Source: Pseudomonas frederiksbergensis
GTDB lineage: Bacteria; Pseudomonadota; Gammaproteobacteria; Pseudomonadales; Pseudomonadaceae
NCBI RefSeq assembly: GCF_000802155.2
Contig: NZ_JQGJ02000005.1
Coordinates: 1-64,000 of the forward strand
DNA length: 64,000 nt
Reading direction: 5' to 3'
Positions 17,801-26,411 of this stretch are shown here, in pieces. A program made the position numbers and the translations under genes. The notes below the pieces were generated by a model that was not told where the DNA came from, made no database searches, and worked only from the letters and a program-made list of their open reading frames with translations. Each line of letters opens with the position of its first letter. The first letter of the stretch is position 1.

Positions 17801-19695
17801 AGTTGCTGGATATCGAGGTCCAGGCCTTCGGCGGCGGTGAAGGCAAAGTCATGAATCCAGAATTCGCGGCCATTGGTGTGGCGCAGGCGGTACGGGAATT
17901 CACCCAGCACGCGCAGGCCAAGGTTCTCCAGGATAGGCAGCACGTCGGACAGCGCCAGCGGCGTGTCGGCGTGATACAGCTTGCAGTGCAGCTCGCGCTG
18001 GCCGGACACCTGGCCCAGCGGCTGGTAGAAGCTCATCACCAGCGGGTTCTTTTCGTTCAGGCTCAACAGGTGCTGCATGTCGACCACGGCCGAGTGCGCG
18101 GCAAAGCGCTCGCGGTAGCCGGCCGGGAAGCCTTTCGGGAAGTCCGACAGCACGTTGGTGCCCTGGGCTTCGCCGAAGCTCTCGATGACCAGGCTGGCAT
18201 AGTCGTCCTTCCAGCTGCGGCACGCCTGTACGACTTCTTTTTCCAGTAGCAACGGGTCGATGTCGATGCGGTTCTTCGGGTCCACCCGCAGGATCAACTG
18301 CACACGGGCCAGTACGGATTCGGAGAAGAAGGTCCAGAACTCGCAATCCGACGCTTTCAGGCGCTCCATCAGCACTTGCTGGATCTTCTGGCGCACTTCG
18401 GTGGAATAGATATCGCGCGGCACGTAGGCCAGGCAGTAGCAGAAACGGCCGTATGGGTCTTTGCGCAGGAATACGCGGATCTTGTTGCGTTCCTGGATCT
18501 GCACGATGGACATGACGGTGCTGAACAGCTCGTCCACCGGGGTCTGGAACAAGTCGTCGCGAGGCAGCACTTCAACCACCTGGGCCAGTTCCTTGCCCAG
18601 GTGCGCCTTGGCCTGGAAGCCGGAGCGACGTTCTATTTCCGCGACCTTGCGACGGATGTACGGGATGACCCGCACGCTCTCGCCATACACCGAAGAGGTG
18701 TACAGGCCCATGAAACGGCATTCCTTGATGACCTTGCCGTCGGCGTCGATTTGACGGATCGAGACATAATCCGGATAGGCCGGGCGGTGGACGCGGCTCG
18801 GGTGCGCGGCCTTGGCGAACGACAACACAGTCGGTTCGCGCAGGTAATTGACGGCGTAGTCTTCGATGCGCAAGTCTTCGGCGGTCAGGCCGGCGCGCAG
18901 CAATTTGGTCAGGCCGAGGAAGGACTCGGAGTCGTACTCGATGTGACCGCCATCGGCTTCATCACGGACCACGAACTCTTCGTAGCCCAGGAACGTAAAG
19001 TGGTTACCCACCAGCCATTCCAGGAAGCTCTTGATTTCGGCTTTTTCATCGGCGTCGGTGGCGTAGGCACTGTTGTCCAGGCTCGCGAGGATTTCCTGGA
19101 CCTTGGCCTTCATTGGCTCGAAATCGGCCACGGCGACGCGCACTTCGCCCAACACCTGCTCAAGTTCCTTGCTCAGGACGTTGAGTTCGGCGGCGTTGGC
19201 GCAGCGGTCGATCTCCAGATACATCAGCGACTCTTGCAGCACGTCGTCGCCCTGGGTGCCCTTCGGCAGGATCTCCAGCAACTCGCCCTTGCTGCCGCGA
19301 CGCACGCTCAGGACGGTGGTTTGCAGGGTATGGATGCTGTAGCCGCGACGGTTCAGCTCGGTGCGGACCGAATCCACCAGGAACGGCAAGTCATGGTGCA
19401 GCACTTCGACGGCGGTGTGGGTCGACTGCCAGCCGTGGCGTTCGTAATCGGGGTTGTAGACGCGCACCTGCGGTTGCGCGTGGTCGAAGCGCTCAAGCAG
19501 GCGCCAGGCGGACAGCGTGCAGCCGGCGAGGTCGGACAACCGGCGCTGGGTGAGTTCATCGAGGGAAATGATGCCGAAGAATTGTTCAGCGAACAGCGCC
19601 ACTTGTGGCAGTGCCTGTTCACTGATGTGCTGCGCCAGTGCCGCTTGCAGTTGATGCTGGAAGTCGGCTTTGCTGGCTGCGGTGAAGAACGCCAT
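14827..19695 (-). CDS. gdhB: NAD-specific glutamate dehydrogenase, large (GDH2/180-kDa class)
   Basis: The 1,622-residue enzyme oxidatively deaminates glutamate to 2-oxoglutarate with NAD+, the catabolic direction. Its length is that of the large bacterial NAD-GDH class. The N-terminal half (about residues 1-700) corresponds to the ACT-like regulatory domains of this class. The catalytic domain is marked by GGLRWSDREEDYRTEVLGL and VKNSVIVPVGAKGGF at about 810-860, followed by the NAD-binding region (VVGVGDMAGDVFGNG) and a long helical C-terminus. GGAG precedes the ATG by about 9 bases. The gene is monocistronic and ends at the strong bidirectional terminator. The complete frame shows no damage. 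Confidence 0.97.
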   Translation of the reverse strand: MAFFTAASKADFQHQLQAALAQHISEQALPQVALFAEQFFGIISLDELTQRRLSDLAGCTLSAWRLLERFDHAQPQVRVYNPDYERHGWQSTHTAVEVLHHDLPFLVDSVRTELNRRGYSIHTLQTTVLSVRRGSKGELLEILPKGTQGDDVLQESLMYLEIDRCANAAELNVLSKELEQVLGEVRVAVADFEPMKAKVQEILASLDNSAYATDADEKAEIKSFLEWLVGNHFTFLGYEEFVVRDEADGGHIEYDSESFLGLTKLLRAGLTAEDLRIEDYAVNYLREPTVLSFAKAAHPSRVHRPAYPDYVSIRQIDADGKVIKECRFMGLYTSSVYGESVRVIPYIRRKVAEIERRSGFQAKAHLGKELAQVVEVLPRDDLFQTPVDELFSTVMSIVQIQERNKIRVFLRKDPYGRFCYCLAYVPRDIYSTEVRQKIQQVLMERLKASDCEFWTFFSESVLARVQLILRVDPKNRIDIDPLLLEKEVVQACRSWKDDYASLVIESFGEAQGTNVLSDFPKGFPAGYRERFAAHSAVVDMQHLLSLNEKNPLVMSFYQPLGQVSGQRELHCKLYHADTPLALSDVLPILENLGLRVLGEFPYRLRHTNGREFWIHDFAFTAAEGLDLDIQQLNDTLQDAFVHIVRGDAENDAFNRLVLTAGLPWRDVALLRAYARYLKQIRLGFDLGYIASTLNNHTDIARELTRLFKTRFYLARKLTGDDLEDKQLRLEQAILSALDDVQVLNEDRILRRYLDLIKATLRTNFYQTDANGQNKSYFSFKFNPHLIPELPKPVPKFEIFVYSPRVEGVHLRFGNVARGGLRWSDREEDYRTEVLGLVKAQQVKNSVIVPVGAKGGFLPRRLPLGGSRDEIAAEGIACYRIFISGLLDITDNLKDGALVPPANVVRHDDDDPYLVVAADKGTATFSDIANGIAIDYGFWLGDAFASGGSAGYDHKKMGITAKGAWVGVQRHFRERGINVQQDSITVVGVGDMAGDVFGNGLLMSDKLQLVAAFNHLHIFVDPNPEPASSFAERKRLFDLPRSAWTDYDTSIMSEGGGIFSRSAKSIAISPQMKERFDIKADKLTPTELLNALLKAPVDLLWNGGIGTYVKASTESHADVGDKANDALRVNGNELRCKVVGEGGNLGMTQLGRVEFGLHGGATNTDFIDNAGGVDCSDHEVNIKILLNEVVQAGDMTDKQRNQLLASMTDEVGGLVLGNNYKQTQALSLAARRAFVRIAEYKRLMNDLEARGKLDRAIEFLPTEEQLAERVAAGHGLTRAELSVLISYSKIDLKESLLNSLVPDDDYLTRDMETAFPPTLVSKFSEAMRRHRLKREIVSTQIANDLVNHMGITFVQRLKESTGMSPANVAGAYVIVRDIFHLPHWFRQIEALDHQVSADVQLELMDELMRLGRRATRWFLRSRRNEQNAARDVAHFGPHLAALGLKLDELLEGPTREGWQTRYQAYVAAGVPELLARMVAGTTHLYTLLPIIEAADVTGQNAADVAKAYFAVGSALDITWYLQQISALPVENNWQALAREAFRDDIDWQQRAITISVLQDGDATQDVETRLALWLEQHHEMVERWRAMLVDIRAASGTDYAMYAVANRELLDLALSGQAVVTAN

Positions 19696-20125
19696 CTGTG
19701 GTACTCCGCTTGGGCTTGTTATTGATGAAAGCGTCGCGTGCAGCCCCTTTCGGGGCCGTCGGCCATCCCGTTCCTGATTCTCGGGCAGAGGAAACAGGAT
19801 GACAGGTGGGTGAAGCTGGACGCGACCCGCAGGTCACATCCTTTTCCAGGTAATTTCAATCGGATGACCACCTGCAAAAAACACTCCGCGATGCCCTTTG
19901 CAGGTGCACATCCGTTGCGCAGCTTAACGAGTGCGACAACGTGACTGCTTGCAGCGCTGCGACATATTCGGTCATCGGCTAGCGTTATAGCCCTCATGCA
20001 CCGAACAACCCTAGCAGCCTTGGGGCCAAACGGCACCCCGAGGTGGTAATCCAGCAGGAATTCGCCGGGACTGGCAAAATTCCGTTTTTCCACCCGCAAG
20101 GCTCACCAGAGCCAGGACCCCTCAC
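19696..20125. other. Divergent intergenic region upstream of gdhB
   Basis: These 430 bases separate the glutamate dehydrogenase start from the plus-strand 117-residue gene. No convincing ORF, REP element or strong promoter was found by eye. Both genes' promoters must lie here. Confidence 0.5.
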
Positions 20126-20479
20126 ATGAAAATGACCACCGCCCTGCTGATCGCCAACCCAAGCGATGAAGAAGAAGACAACATGGCCATGCTCTGTTGC
20201 CACAGCGCGCAGGGCGAGATGTTCCTGATGACCCGCTACCCGGACGAAGACGAGCTGGAGATCACCTTGGACGGCGAGCCCTCGACACTGGACGACGTGA
20301 AGGTCACCCTCGGCCCGACCCTGCTGAAGATCGAGATCGGCGCGGCGGATGCCGACGCGCTCAATGGCGATGATGTGTTGGAGATTACCTACGACCCCAA
20401 GGTGACGGACGTGGCCGAAGTGGAGCGGACCTTGCGTAACATCCTCGACGGGACCGGGACATACGTCAGCGAGCTCTGA
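20126..20479 (+). CDS. Small acidic hypothetical protein
   Basis: The 117-residue protein is strongly acidic, with an EEED cluster at about 15-18, DEDELE near 40 and GDDVLE near 82. It has no signal peptide or membrane segment, although its start is mildly hydrophobic. I do not recognise a family. It reads like a real, well-formed gene with high-GC codon use. It is divergent from gdhB and followed by a REP palindrome, so it is monocistronic. The ribosome site is weak. No function is assigned. Confidence 0.7.
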   Translation: MKMTTALLIANPSDEEEDNMAMLCCHSAQGEMFLMTRYPDEDELEITLDGEPSTLDDVKVTLGPTLLKIEIGAADADALNGDDVLEITYDPKVTDVAEVERTLRNILDGTGTYVSEL

Positions 20480-20500
20480 TCCCCGCCAAGGCAGGACTCT

Positions 20501-20532
20501 TTGTGGCGAGGGGATTGATCCCCTCGCCACAA
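20501..20532. repeat. REP palindrome (GTGGCGAGGGG type)
   Basis: TTGTGGCGAGGGG and CCCCTCGCCACAA form perfect 13-base arms around ATTGAT, between the small acidic gene and ptxS. Confidence 0.85.
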
Positions 20533-20613
20533 TTCGCGTGATACTTGTTATTTCACCGCCGGTCGCTCCTGTCGCACATCACCCTTGACGGCCGAACGAA
20601 TTCTGGTGTTTCC

Positions 20614-20627
20614 TGAAACCGGTTTCA
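20614..20627. promoter_or_regulatory. PtxS operator upstream of ptxS
   Basis: TGAAACCGGTTTCA is a perfect 14-base palindrome and matches the published PtxS operator. A TTGACG -35-like hexamer lies at 20585-20590, so the site falls near the -10/+1 region, consistent with self-repression. An identical site is at 21747-21760. Confidence 0.9.
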
Positions 20628-20662
20628 GAACCTCAATAAATCCAATAAACAGGTTTCAATCC

Positions 20663-21688
20663 GTGAATTCTTTCTCCGCCGCCCAGCGCAGCCGCGTGAC
20701 CATGCTCGATGTCGCCGAACGCGCCGGGGTCTCCAAGGCCAGTGTCTCGCGCTTCATCGGCGAAGACCGTGCCCTGCTCTCCGAGGCTATCGCTCGGCGT
20801 ATCGAGCAGGCGATCAGCGAGCTGGGCTACCGTCCGAACCAGATGGCCCGTGGCCTCAAGCGCGGGCGCACGCGCCTGATCGGCATGCTGGTGGCCGATA
20901 TCCGCAACCCTTATTCGATTGCCGTGATGCATGGCGTGGAAACCGCCTGCCGTCGCCATGGCTACAGCCTGGTGGTCTGCAACACCGATCGCGACGATGA
21001 GCAGGAACGCCAGCACCTGGCGCTGCTGCGTGCCTACAACATCGAAGGGCTGATCGTGAACACGCTGGGGCATCACCGCGACGAACTGTTCGAGCTGCGC
21101 AGCGAGATGCCGATGGTGCTGGTGGATCGCAAGGTCGATCGGCTCGAAACCGACCTGGTCGGATTGGACAATCCGGCGGCCATCGAAATGGCCCTCGATC
21201 ACCTCGAACAGCGTGGCTACCGCGATTTGTTGCTGGTGACCGAGCCATTCGATGGCACCAGTTCGCGGATCGAGCGGGTCGAAAGTTTCAAGGCCGGCAT
21301 CGAGCGACGCCCTGCCCTGGCCGGCGCCGTGGTGGAAACTTGCGAGCAACTGCTCCCGCGCATCAAGACCTTTCTCGCCCAGCCGGACCGTGGCCCCAAG
21401 GCGCTGTTCTGTGCCAACGGCATCGCCGCCCTGACGGCGACCCGCGTACTCCGCGATTTGGGTTGTCACTTGTTCAATGACATCGGCCTGATCGCCCTCG
21501 ACGACCTGGACTGGTACCCCTTGGTGGGCAGCGGCATCACTGCCCTCGCCCAGCCCACCGCCGAAATCGGCGCCAGCGCCTTCGAATGCCTGCTCAAGCG
21601 CCTGCGGGGAGACAACGGGCCGGTGCAGACCCTGGATTTTGCCGCGCGTTTGATCGAGCGTGGGTCGACGCATGGGAGGGCGCGGTGA
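20663..21688 (+). CDS. ptxS: PtxS, LacI-family repressor of 2-ketogluconate use
   Basis: The 341-residue repressor has the LacI helix-turn-helix at about residues 14-35 (TMLDVAERAGVSKASVSR) and a periplasmic-binding-protein-like effector domain (RTRLIGMLVADIRNPYS, LIVNTLGHH, LVTEPFDGTSSR, LIALDDLDWYPLVG). It closely follows P. aeruginosa PtxS as I know it, which binds 2-ketogluconate and controls itself and the kgu operon. The GTG at 20663 gives the usual length and keeps the operator upstream of coding sequence; the next ATG would cut into the DNA-binding domain. It precedes kguEKTD, with an operator before each unit. Confidence 0.93.
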   Translation: MNSFSAAQRSRVTMLDVAERAGVSKASVSRFIGEDRALLSEAIARRIEQAISELGYRPNQMARGLKRGRTRLIGMLVADIRNPYSIAVMHGVETACRRHGYSLVVCNTDRDDEQERQHLALLRAYNIEGLIVNTLGHHRDELFELRSEMPMVLVDRKVDRLETDLVGLDNPAAIEMALDHLEQRGYRDLLLVTEPFDGTSSRIERVESFKAGIERRPALAGAVVETCEQLLPRIKTFLAQPDRGPKALFCANGIAALTATRVLRDLGCHLFNDIGLIALDDLDWYPLVGSGITALAQPTAEIGASAFECLLKRLRGDNGPVQTLDFAARLIERGSTHGRAR

Positions 21689-21746
21689 TCGGGCTTGCTC
21701 GCGAACAGCGCCTCGAGCACACCGACTAAATTTTTTTGACCAAAAC

Positions 21747-21760
21747 TGAAACCGGTTTCA
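21747..21760. promoter_or_regulatory. PtxS operator upstream of kguE
   Basis: TGAAACCGGTTTCA here is identical to the site before ptxS. A TTGACC -35-like hexamer lies at 21736-21741, so repressor bound here would cover the core promoter of kguEKTD. Confidence 0.92.
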
Positions 21761-21774
21761 GAGGTACAACAACA

Positions 21775-22557
21775 ATGAACAAACCACCCGTTTCCATCAG
21801 CCTCTCCAGCTACGGCGCCGACCTGGTGCGCCAACGCGGTCAGGGCAGTTTCATCGACCTGCTGACCGCCGCCGGCGCTTCGCGTATCGAATGGCGCGAG
21901 GAGCTGCTGACCACCGAGCGACCCGCCGAGCTGGCCGCTGGCGCACGGGCCCAGGGCTTGGAAAGCGTCTACTCTTCACCACTCGAACTCTGGCTCCCCG
22001 GCCAGCCCGGGCCCAATCCCGCCCTGGCGGCCACCTTGCAACGTTGCGAGGCATTCGGCTCGGCGTGGTTGAAGGTTTCCCTCGGCCACTTCACCGACTC
22101 CCACGACGTATCGCCCCTGGCAGACGCCCTCGCGGCAAGCCCGGTGCAACTGCTGGTGGAGAACGATCAGACCTTGCAAGGCGGACGGATCGAACCTCTG
22201 CAACGCTTCTTCGCTGCGGTCCAAGCACACGGTTTACCCATCGCCATGACCTTCGACATCGGCAACTGGCAATGGCAGGACCAATCAGCCACCGCCGCCG
22301 CCCGACAGCTCGGACGGCATGTGGCGTATGTGCATTGCAAGGCCGTGGCCCGGCGCGCCGATGGCAAGCTGGTCGCCGTGCCGCCAGCCGCGACCGACCT
22401 GCACCTGTGGGAACAATTGCTCAAGCACATGCCGGTCGGCGTGATGCGCGCCGCCGAGTACCCGCTACAAGGCGATGACCTGCTGCAATTGACCGCTGAA
22501 CACGTTGCCCTCCTGTCCCGCCTCGGGCAATCGCACCGGGAGACTGCCCATGCCTGA
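21775..22557 (+). CDS. kguE: KguE, sugar phosphate isomerase/epimerase-type protein of the kgu operon
   Basis: The 260-residue TIM-barrel protein of the AP-endonuclease-2/xylose-isomerase-like family ([25 protein letters not shown]) is the first gene of kguEKTD. Its exact reaction in 2-ketogluconate metabolism is not firmly established. AGAGG precedes the ATG by about 10 bases, directly after the PtxS operator. The 3' end overlaps kguK by eight bases, implying translational coupling. Confidence 0.9.
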   Translation: MNKPPVSISLSSYGADLVRQRGQGSFIDLLTAAGASRIEWREELLTTERPAELAAGARAQGLESVYSSPLELWLPGQPGPNPALAATLQRCEAFGSAWLKVSLGHFTDSHDVSPLADALAASPVQLLVENDQTLQGGRIEPLQRFFAAVQAHGLPIAMTFDIGNWQWQDQSATAAARQLGRHVAYVHCKAVARRADGKLVAVPPAATDLHLWEQLLKHMPVGVMRAAEYPLQGDDLLQLTAEHVALLSRLGQSHRETAHA

Positions 22558-23560
22558 GTTCGATGTACTGTCGTTCGGCGAAACCATGGCGATGCTGGTC
22601 GCCGACGAAACTGGCGACCTGGCTGGCGTCAACCGGTTTCACAAACGCATCGCCGGCGCGGACAGCAACGTGGCCATCGGCTTGTCGCGGCTGGGTTTCC
22701 AGGTGGGGTGGCTCAGTCGGGTCGGCGCCGACTCCCTGGGTCGTTTCGTGGTGCAGGCGCTGGAAAAGGAAGGCCTGGATTGCCGTCATGTGGCCGTCGA
22801 TCCGGCACACCCCACCGGCTTCCAGCTCAAGTCCCGCACTGACGATGGCAGCGACCCGCAAGTCGAATATTTCCGTCGTGGTTCGGCCGCCAGCCATCTG
22901 TCGATCGACTCCATCACCCCGACGCTGCTCACCGCTCGTCATCTCCACGCCACCGGCATCGTGCCAGCGCTGTCGATGACTGCACGGCAAATGTCCTTCG
23001 AATTGATGACCCGCATGCGCGAGGCCGGACGCAGCCTGTCGTTCGACCCCAACCTGCGTCCGAGCCTGTGGGCCAGCGAAGCACTGATGATCCGCGAGAT
23101 CAACCGCCATGCGGCCCTCGCCCACTGGGTCTTGCCGGGGCTTGGCGAAGGTCGGCTGCTGACCGGCTTCGATGACCCTGCCGACATCGCGGCGTTTTAT
23201 CTGGACCAGGGTGCCGAGGTGGTGGTGATCAAGCTCGGCCCGGACGGTGCTTATTACCGCACGGCGCTGGGCGAGGGATTCGTCGCCGGCGTGCCGGTGG
23301 CCCAGGTAGTGGACACGGTGGGCGCTGGCGACGGCTTCGCCGTCGGCCTGATCAGCGCGTTGCTCGAAGGCCTCGACGTCACCGAGGCCGTACGGCGCGC
23401 GAACTGGATAGGCAGCCGCGCGGTGCAAAACCGGGGAGACATGGAAGGACTGCCGACACGCAATGAGTTACTGGCTGAATTCAATGAAGCCAATCGCGAG
23501 CAAGCTCTCGCCCACAGGGCTGGCACGAATCCGTGTGGGCGCGAGCTTGCTCGCGAATGA
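22550..23560 (+). CDS. kguK: KguK, 2-ketogluconate kinase (PfkB family)
   Basis: The 336-residue PfkB-family kinase phosphorylates 2-ketogluconate at C6 using ATP. The N-terminal GG-type substrate loop is seen as [15 protein letters not shown], and the catalytic anion-hole motif [12 protein letters not shown] is intact, with the base aspartate in GAGD. Its start overlaps kguE, with GGGAG upstream. The last 22 or so residues ([17 protein letters not shown] and just before) are encoded by a REP palindrome at 23494-23556, so this tail is probably a late extension and not part of the kinase fold. Confidence 0.93.
   Translation: MPEFDVLSFGETMAMLVADETGDLAGVNRFHKRIAGADSNVAIGLSRLGFQVGWLSRVGADSLGRFVVQALEKEGLDCRHVAVDPAHPTGFQLKSRTDDGSDPQVEYFRRGSAASHLSIDSITPTLLTARHLHATGIVPALSMTARQMSFELMTRMREAGRSLSFDPNLRPSLWASEALMIREINRHAALAHWVLPGLGEGRLLTGFDDPADIAAFYLDQGAEVVVIKLGPDGAYYRTALGEGFVAGVPVAQVVDTVGAGDGFAVGLISALLEGLDVTEAVRRANWIGSRAVQNRGDMEGLPTRNELLAEFNEANREQALAHRAGTNPCGRELARE
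23494..23556. repeat. Large REP/BIME palindrome overlapping the kguK 3' end
   Basis: Two 23-base arms, 23494-23516 and 23534-23556, are inverted copies with one mismatch around a 17-base loop. They contain the GCGAGCAAGCTC-type REP core. The element lies inside the reading frame and supplies the kguK C-terminus; the stop TGA begins two bases after it. Confidence 0.9.
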
Positions 23561-23612
23561 GGCAACCGAAAACACCTGCTGCATAAAAACAACAAGCTCA
23601 GGAGTCACAGAC

Positions 23613-24908
23613 ATGCAGACGCTCAACCTCGCCACCCGCCGCTGGTGGTACATCATGCCCATCGTCTTCATCACCTACAGCCTCGCCTACCTCGACCGGG
23701 CCAACTATGGCTTCGCCGCGGCCTCGGGCATGGCCGAAGACTTGATGATCACGCCAGGCCTGTCGTCGCTGCTCGGCGCGCTTTTTTTCCTCGGCTACTT
23801 TTTCTTCCAGGTGCCGGGTGCGATCTACGCGCAGAAGCACAGCGTGAAGAAGCTGATCTTCGTCAGCCTGATCCTCTGGGGCTCGCTGGCTACCCTCACC
23901 GGCGTGGTCTCCAACGCGTACTGGCTGATCGTGATCCGCTTCATGCTCGGCGTGGTGGAAGCGGCCGTGATGCCGGCGATGCTGGTCTACCTCTGCCACT
24001 GGTTCACCCGGGCCGAACGCTCACGCGCCAACACGTTCCTGATCCTTGGCAACCCGGTCACGATGCTATGGATGTCGGTGGTCTCGGGGTACCTCGTCGA
24101 GCAATTCGACTGGCGCTGGATGTTCATCATCGAGGGCCTGCCGGCGGTGCTCTGGGCGTTTGTCTGGTGGCGCCTGGCGGACGATCGTCCAGCCCAGGCC
24201 AAGTGGCTCAGCGACCAGGAAAAACACGACCTTGAAACGGCGCTGGCAGCCGAGCAGGTCGGCATCAAGGCGGTGAAGAACTATGCCGAGGCCTTCCGCT
24301 CGCCCAAGGTGATCATCCTGGCGTTGCAGTTCTTTTGCTGGAGCATCGGCGTCTACGGTTTTGTGCTGTGGTTGCCGTCGATCCTCAAGGCGGGCCTGAA
24401 GATGAACATGGTCGAAGCCGGCTGGCTGTCATCGCTGCCGTACCTGGCGGCCGTGATCGCCATGCTGATCGTGTCCTGGGCGTCGGACAAGGTGCAGAAA
24501 CGCAAGCGTTTCGTCTGGCCGCCGCTGCTGATCGCCTCTATCGCGTTCTATGCCTCCTACCTGCTCGGCGCTGAGCATTTCTGGTGGTCCTATGCCTTGC
24601 TGGTGATTGCGGGCGCTTGCATGTACGCGCCCTACGGGCCGTTTTTCGCCATCGTCCCGGAGATCCTCCCGGCCAACGTGGCTGGCGGCGCGATGGCGCT
24701 GATCAACAGCATGGGCGCACTGGGATCGTTCGGCGGCTCGTACCTGGTGGGTTACCTCAACGGTTCTACCGGCTCCACCGGCATGTCCTTCCTGTTAATG
24801 AGCGGTGCGCTGCTGTTGTCGGTGGTGCTGACCCTCGCTCTCAAGCCCGGTGCCAGCGACCGGGTCGTGCCCAAGACTGCGACACCCCATCCGGCGCCTG
24901 TCCGTTAA
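23613..24908 (+). CDS. kguT: KguT, 2-ketogluconate transporter (MFS, ACS family)
   Basis: The 431-residue MFS permease of the anion:cation symporter family brings 2-ketogluconate from the periplasm, where it is made from glucose by membrane dehydrogenases. The N-terminal helix signature YSLAYLDRANYGFA and the GYFFFQVPGAIYAQ region are typical. About twelve membrane segments are visible. AGGAG lies 9 bases before the ATG at 23613. It is the third gene of kguEKTD, set off from kguK by 52 bases. Confidence 0.93.
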   Translation: MQTLNLATRRWWYIMPIVFITYSLAYLDRANYGFAAASGMAEDLMITPGLSSLLGALFFLGYFFFQVPGAIYAQKHSVKKLIFVSLILWGSLATLTGVVSNAYWLIVIRFMLGVVEAAVMPAMLVYLCHWFTRAERSRANTFLILGNPVTMLWMSVVSGYLVEQFDWRWMFIIEGLPAVLWAFVWWRLADDRPAQAKWLSDQEKHDLETALAAEQVGIKAVKNYAEAFRSPKVIILALQFFCWSIGVYGFVLWLPSILKAGLKMNMVEAGWLSSLPYLAAVIAMLIVSWASDKVQKRKRFVWPPLLIASIAFYASYLLGAEHFWWSYALLVIAGACMYAPYGPFFAIVPEILPANVAGGAMALINSMGALGSFGGSYLVGYLNGSTGSTGMSFLLMSGALLLSVVLTLALKPGASDRVVPKTATPHPAPVR

Positions 24909-24924
24909 CGAATCGGGAAATCCT

Positions 24925-25902
24925 ATGAAAAAGCACGTGGTGTTGTACAAGAAACTGTCAGCGCAACTGATGGAACGCCTGCAAGCGAAGGCCCAGGTCA
25001 CCCTCATCGAACGCCTCGACGCCCGGGGCCTGGCGCAACTGCGCGATGCCCTGCCCGGCGCCCATGCGCTGTTGGGCGCAAGCCTCAAGCTCAATGCGTC
25101 GCTGCTGGACTTGGCGCCCCACCTCGAGGCGATCGCCAGCGTTTCGGTGGGCGTCGACAATTACGATATCGACTACCTGACCGAACGGCGGATCATGCTC
25201 ACCAACACGCCCGATGTACTGACCGAAACCACCGCCGACACCGGCTTCGCCCTGATCCTCGCAACCGCCCGGCGCGTGGTGGAACTGGCCAATCTGGTCC
25301 GCGCAGGCGCTTGGCAACAGAGCATCGGCCCCCAACATTTCGGCAACGACGTCCACGGCAAGACCCTGGGCATCGTCGGCATGGGCCGCATCGGCGAAGC
25401 CTTGGCCCAACGCGGCCACTTCGGCTTCGGCATGCCGGTGCTGTACCACAGCCATTCTCCGAAACCCGCTGTCGAGCAACGTTTCAACGCGCGCTACTGC
25501 GACCTCGACACGCTGCTGCAACAAGCGGATTTCATCTGCCTGACCTTGCCCTTGACCGCCGAGACAGAAGGTCTCATCGATGCACGGGCGTTTGCTCAGA
25601 TGCGCCCCGAAAGCATCTTCATCAACATCGCCCGGGGCAAGGTCGTCGACGAAACCGCGCTGATCGAGGCCCTGCGCAGCGGACAGATCCGTGGCGCCGG
25701 CCTGGACGTTTTCGAGCACGAGCCTCTGAACGCGGATTCACCACTGTTGCAGATGGATAACGTAGTGGCGACGCCGCACATGGGCTCGGCTACCCATGAA
25801 ACAAGAGAGGCAATGGCGCGTTGTGCCGTGGAGAACCTGTTGGCGGCGTTGGCGGGTGAGCGGCCGATGAATCTGGTGAACGCGGGGGCGTGGACGCTCT
25901 GA
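24925..25902 (+). CDS. kguD: KguD, 2-keto-6-phosphogluconate reductase (D-2-hydroxyacid dehydrogenase family)
   Basis: The 325-residue NAD(P)H enzyme reduces 2-keto-6-phosphogluconate to 6-phosphogluconate, feeding the Entner-Doudoroff pathway. The nucleotide-binding motif GMGRIG is at 152-157, the arginine-bearing NIARGKVVDE segment follows, and the catalytic histidine is H285 in ATPHMGSATHE. It is the last gene of the kgu operon, 16 bases after kguT. Codons 278 onwards have a second, diverged copy at 28374-28507, beyond the accessory patch. Confidence 0.93.
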   Translation: MKKHVVLYKKLSAQLMERLQAKAQVTLIERLDARGLAQLRDALPGAHALLGASLKLNASLLDLAPHLEAIASVSVGVDNYDIDYLTERRIMLTNTPDVLTETTADTGFALILATARRVVELANLVRAGAWQQSIGPQHFGNDVHGKTLGIVGMGRIGEALAQRGHFGFGMPVLYHSHSPKPAVEQRFNARYCDLDTLLQQADFICLTLPLTAETEGLIDARAFAQMRPESIFINIARGKVVDETALIEALRSGQIRGAGLDVFEHEPLNADSPLLQMDNVVATPHMGSATHETREAMARCAVENLLAALAGERPMNLVNAGAWTL

Positions 25903-25920
25903 CATTGCCGCCTTCAAAAT

Positions 25921-25950
25921 TTGCCATCGCAAGCAAGATCGCGATGGCAA
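25921..25950. repeat. REP-type hairpin at the end of the kgu operon
   Basis: TTGCCATCGC and GCGATGGCAA are perfect 10-base arms around AAGCAAGATC, 18 bases after the kguD stop. The same design recurs at 44164-44193. It is probably also the operon's terminator. Confidence 0.8.
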
Positions 25951-26273
25951 CTGTATTCATTTAGATGTGCACGCAACGCTAACTTTCCGGGCACAGCCAC
26001 CTTAGAACGCCGCTGCCAGATTATCCTTTTGATCCTTTCTTAAAATAATATAAACATCCCAAACGGCGCAAACAGTAGAGAAAAACCACGCTTCCAGCAA
26101 AGCAGCTACATTCCTACATCTCCCTCCTACTCAATGGCAAGAACAAACCTACGTCAGCCTAGGAAGTCACGCAATAGCCATCACATCACCCCAATGCTAT
26201 TAATTAATCACTTGCGAACAAACGCAAGTTGGGCGCGTCGCGAGGCCCATTAACTACATTGGAGTAAATCGAC
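25951..26273. other. AT-rich intergenic stretch before the ABC exporter
   Basis: This 323-base stretch is plainly AT-richer than its surroundings (for example CTTAAAATAATATAAAC near 26040 and CTATTAATTAATCAC near 26200). No convincing gene was seen. It marks the left side of the accessory patch and probably holds the exporter's promoter. Confidence 0.5.
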
Positions 26274-26411
26274 ATGGGTAGGAAACGCTCTGAAATAAAA
26301 CGGTCGCCTGGTTGTGCCTCAGTACGTGTTACGCGGTTGAATTATCGAAAACAAAGCAACCAGGAGCGAGTATATGCACAGCATCCGGGCAATGATAAAA
26401 AACGCCTATAG
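26274..26411 (+). CDS. Possible 45-residue basic peptide ORF overlapping the ABC exporter start
   Basis: ATG at 26274 has GGAG 9 bases upstream and opens a 45-residue frame (MGRKRSEIKRSPGCASV...) rich in Arg and Lys with one cysteine. It ends 38 bases inside the ABC exporter gene in another frame. It could be a leader peptide for translational control, a precursor peptide exported by the neighbour, or chance. The good ribosome site is the only positive evidence. Confidence 0.3.
   Translation: MGRKRSEIKRSPGCASVRVTRLNYRKQSNQERVYAQHPGNDKKRL

Noticed and set aside
15499..18249. A 916-codon open frame on the plus strand
   Set aside because: It lies wholly antisense to the intact NAD-glutamate dehydrogenase and its protein is the low-complexity His/Gln/Val-rich type produced by reading GC-rich genes backwards.
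25951..26273. Phage attachment site or tRNA fragment at the left edge of the accessory patch
   Set aside because: No tRNA-like sequence or integrase gene is visible; the only duplication found is the kguD tail.
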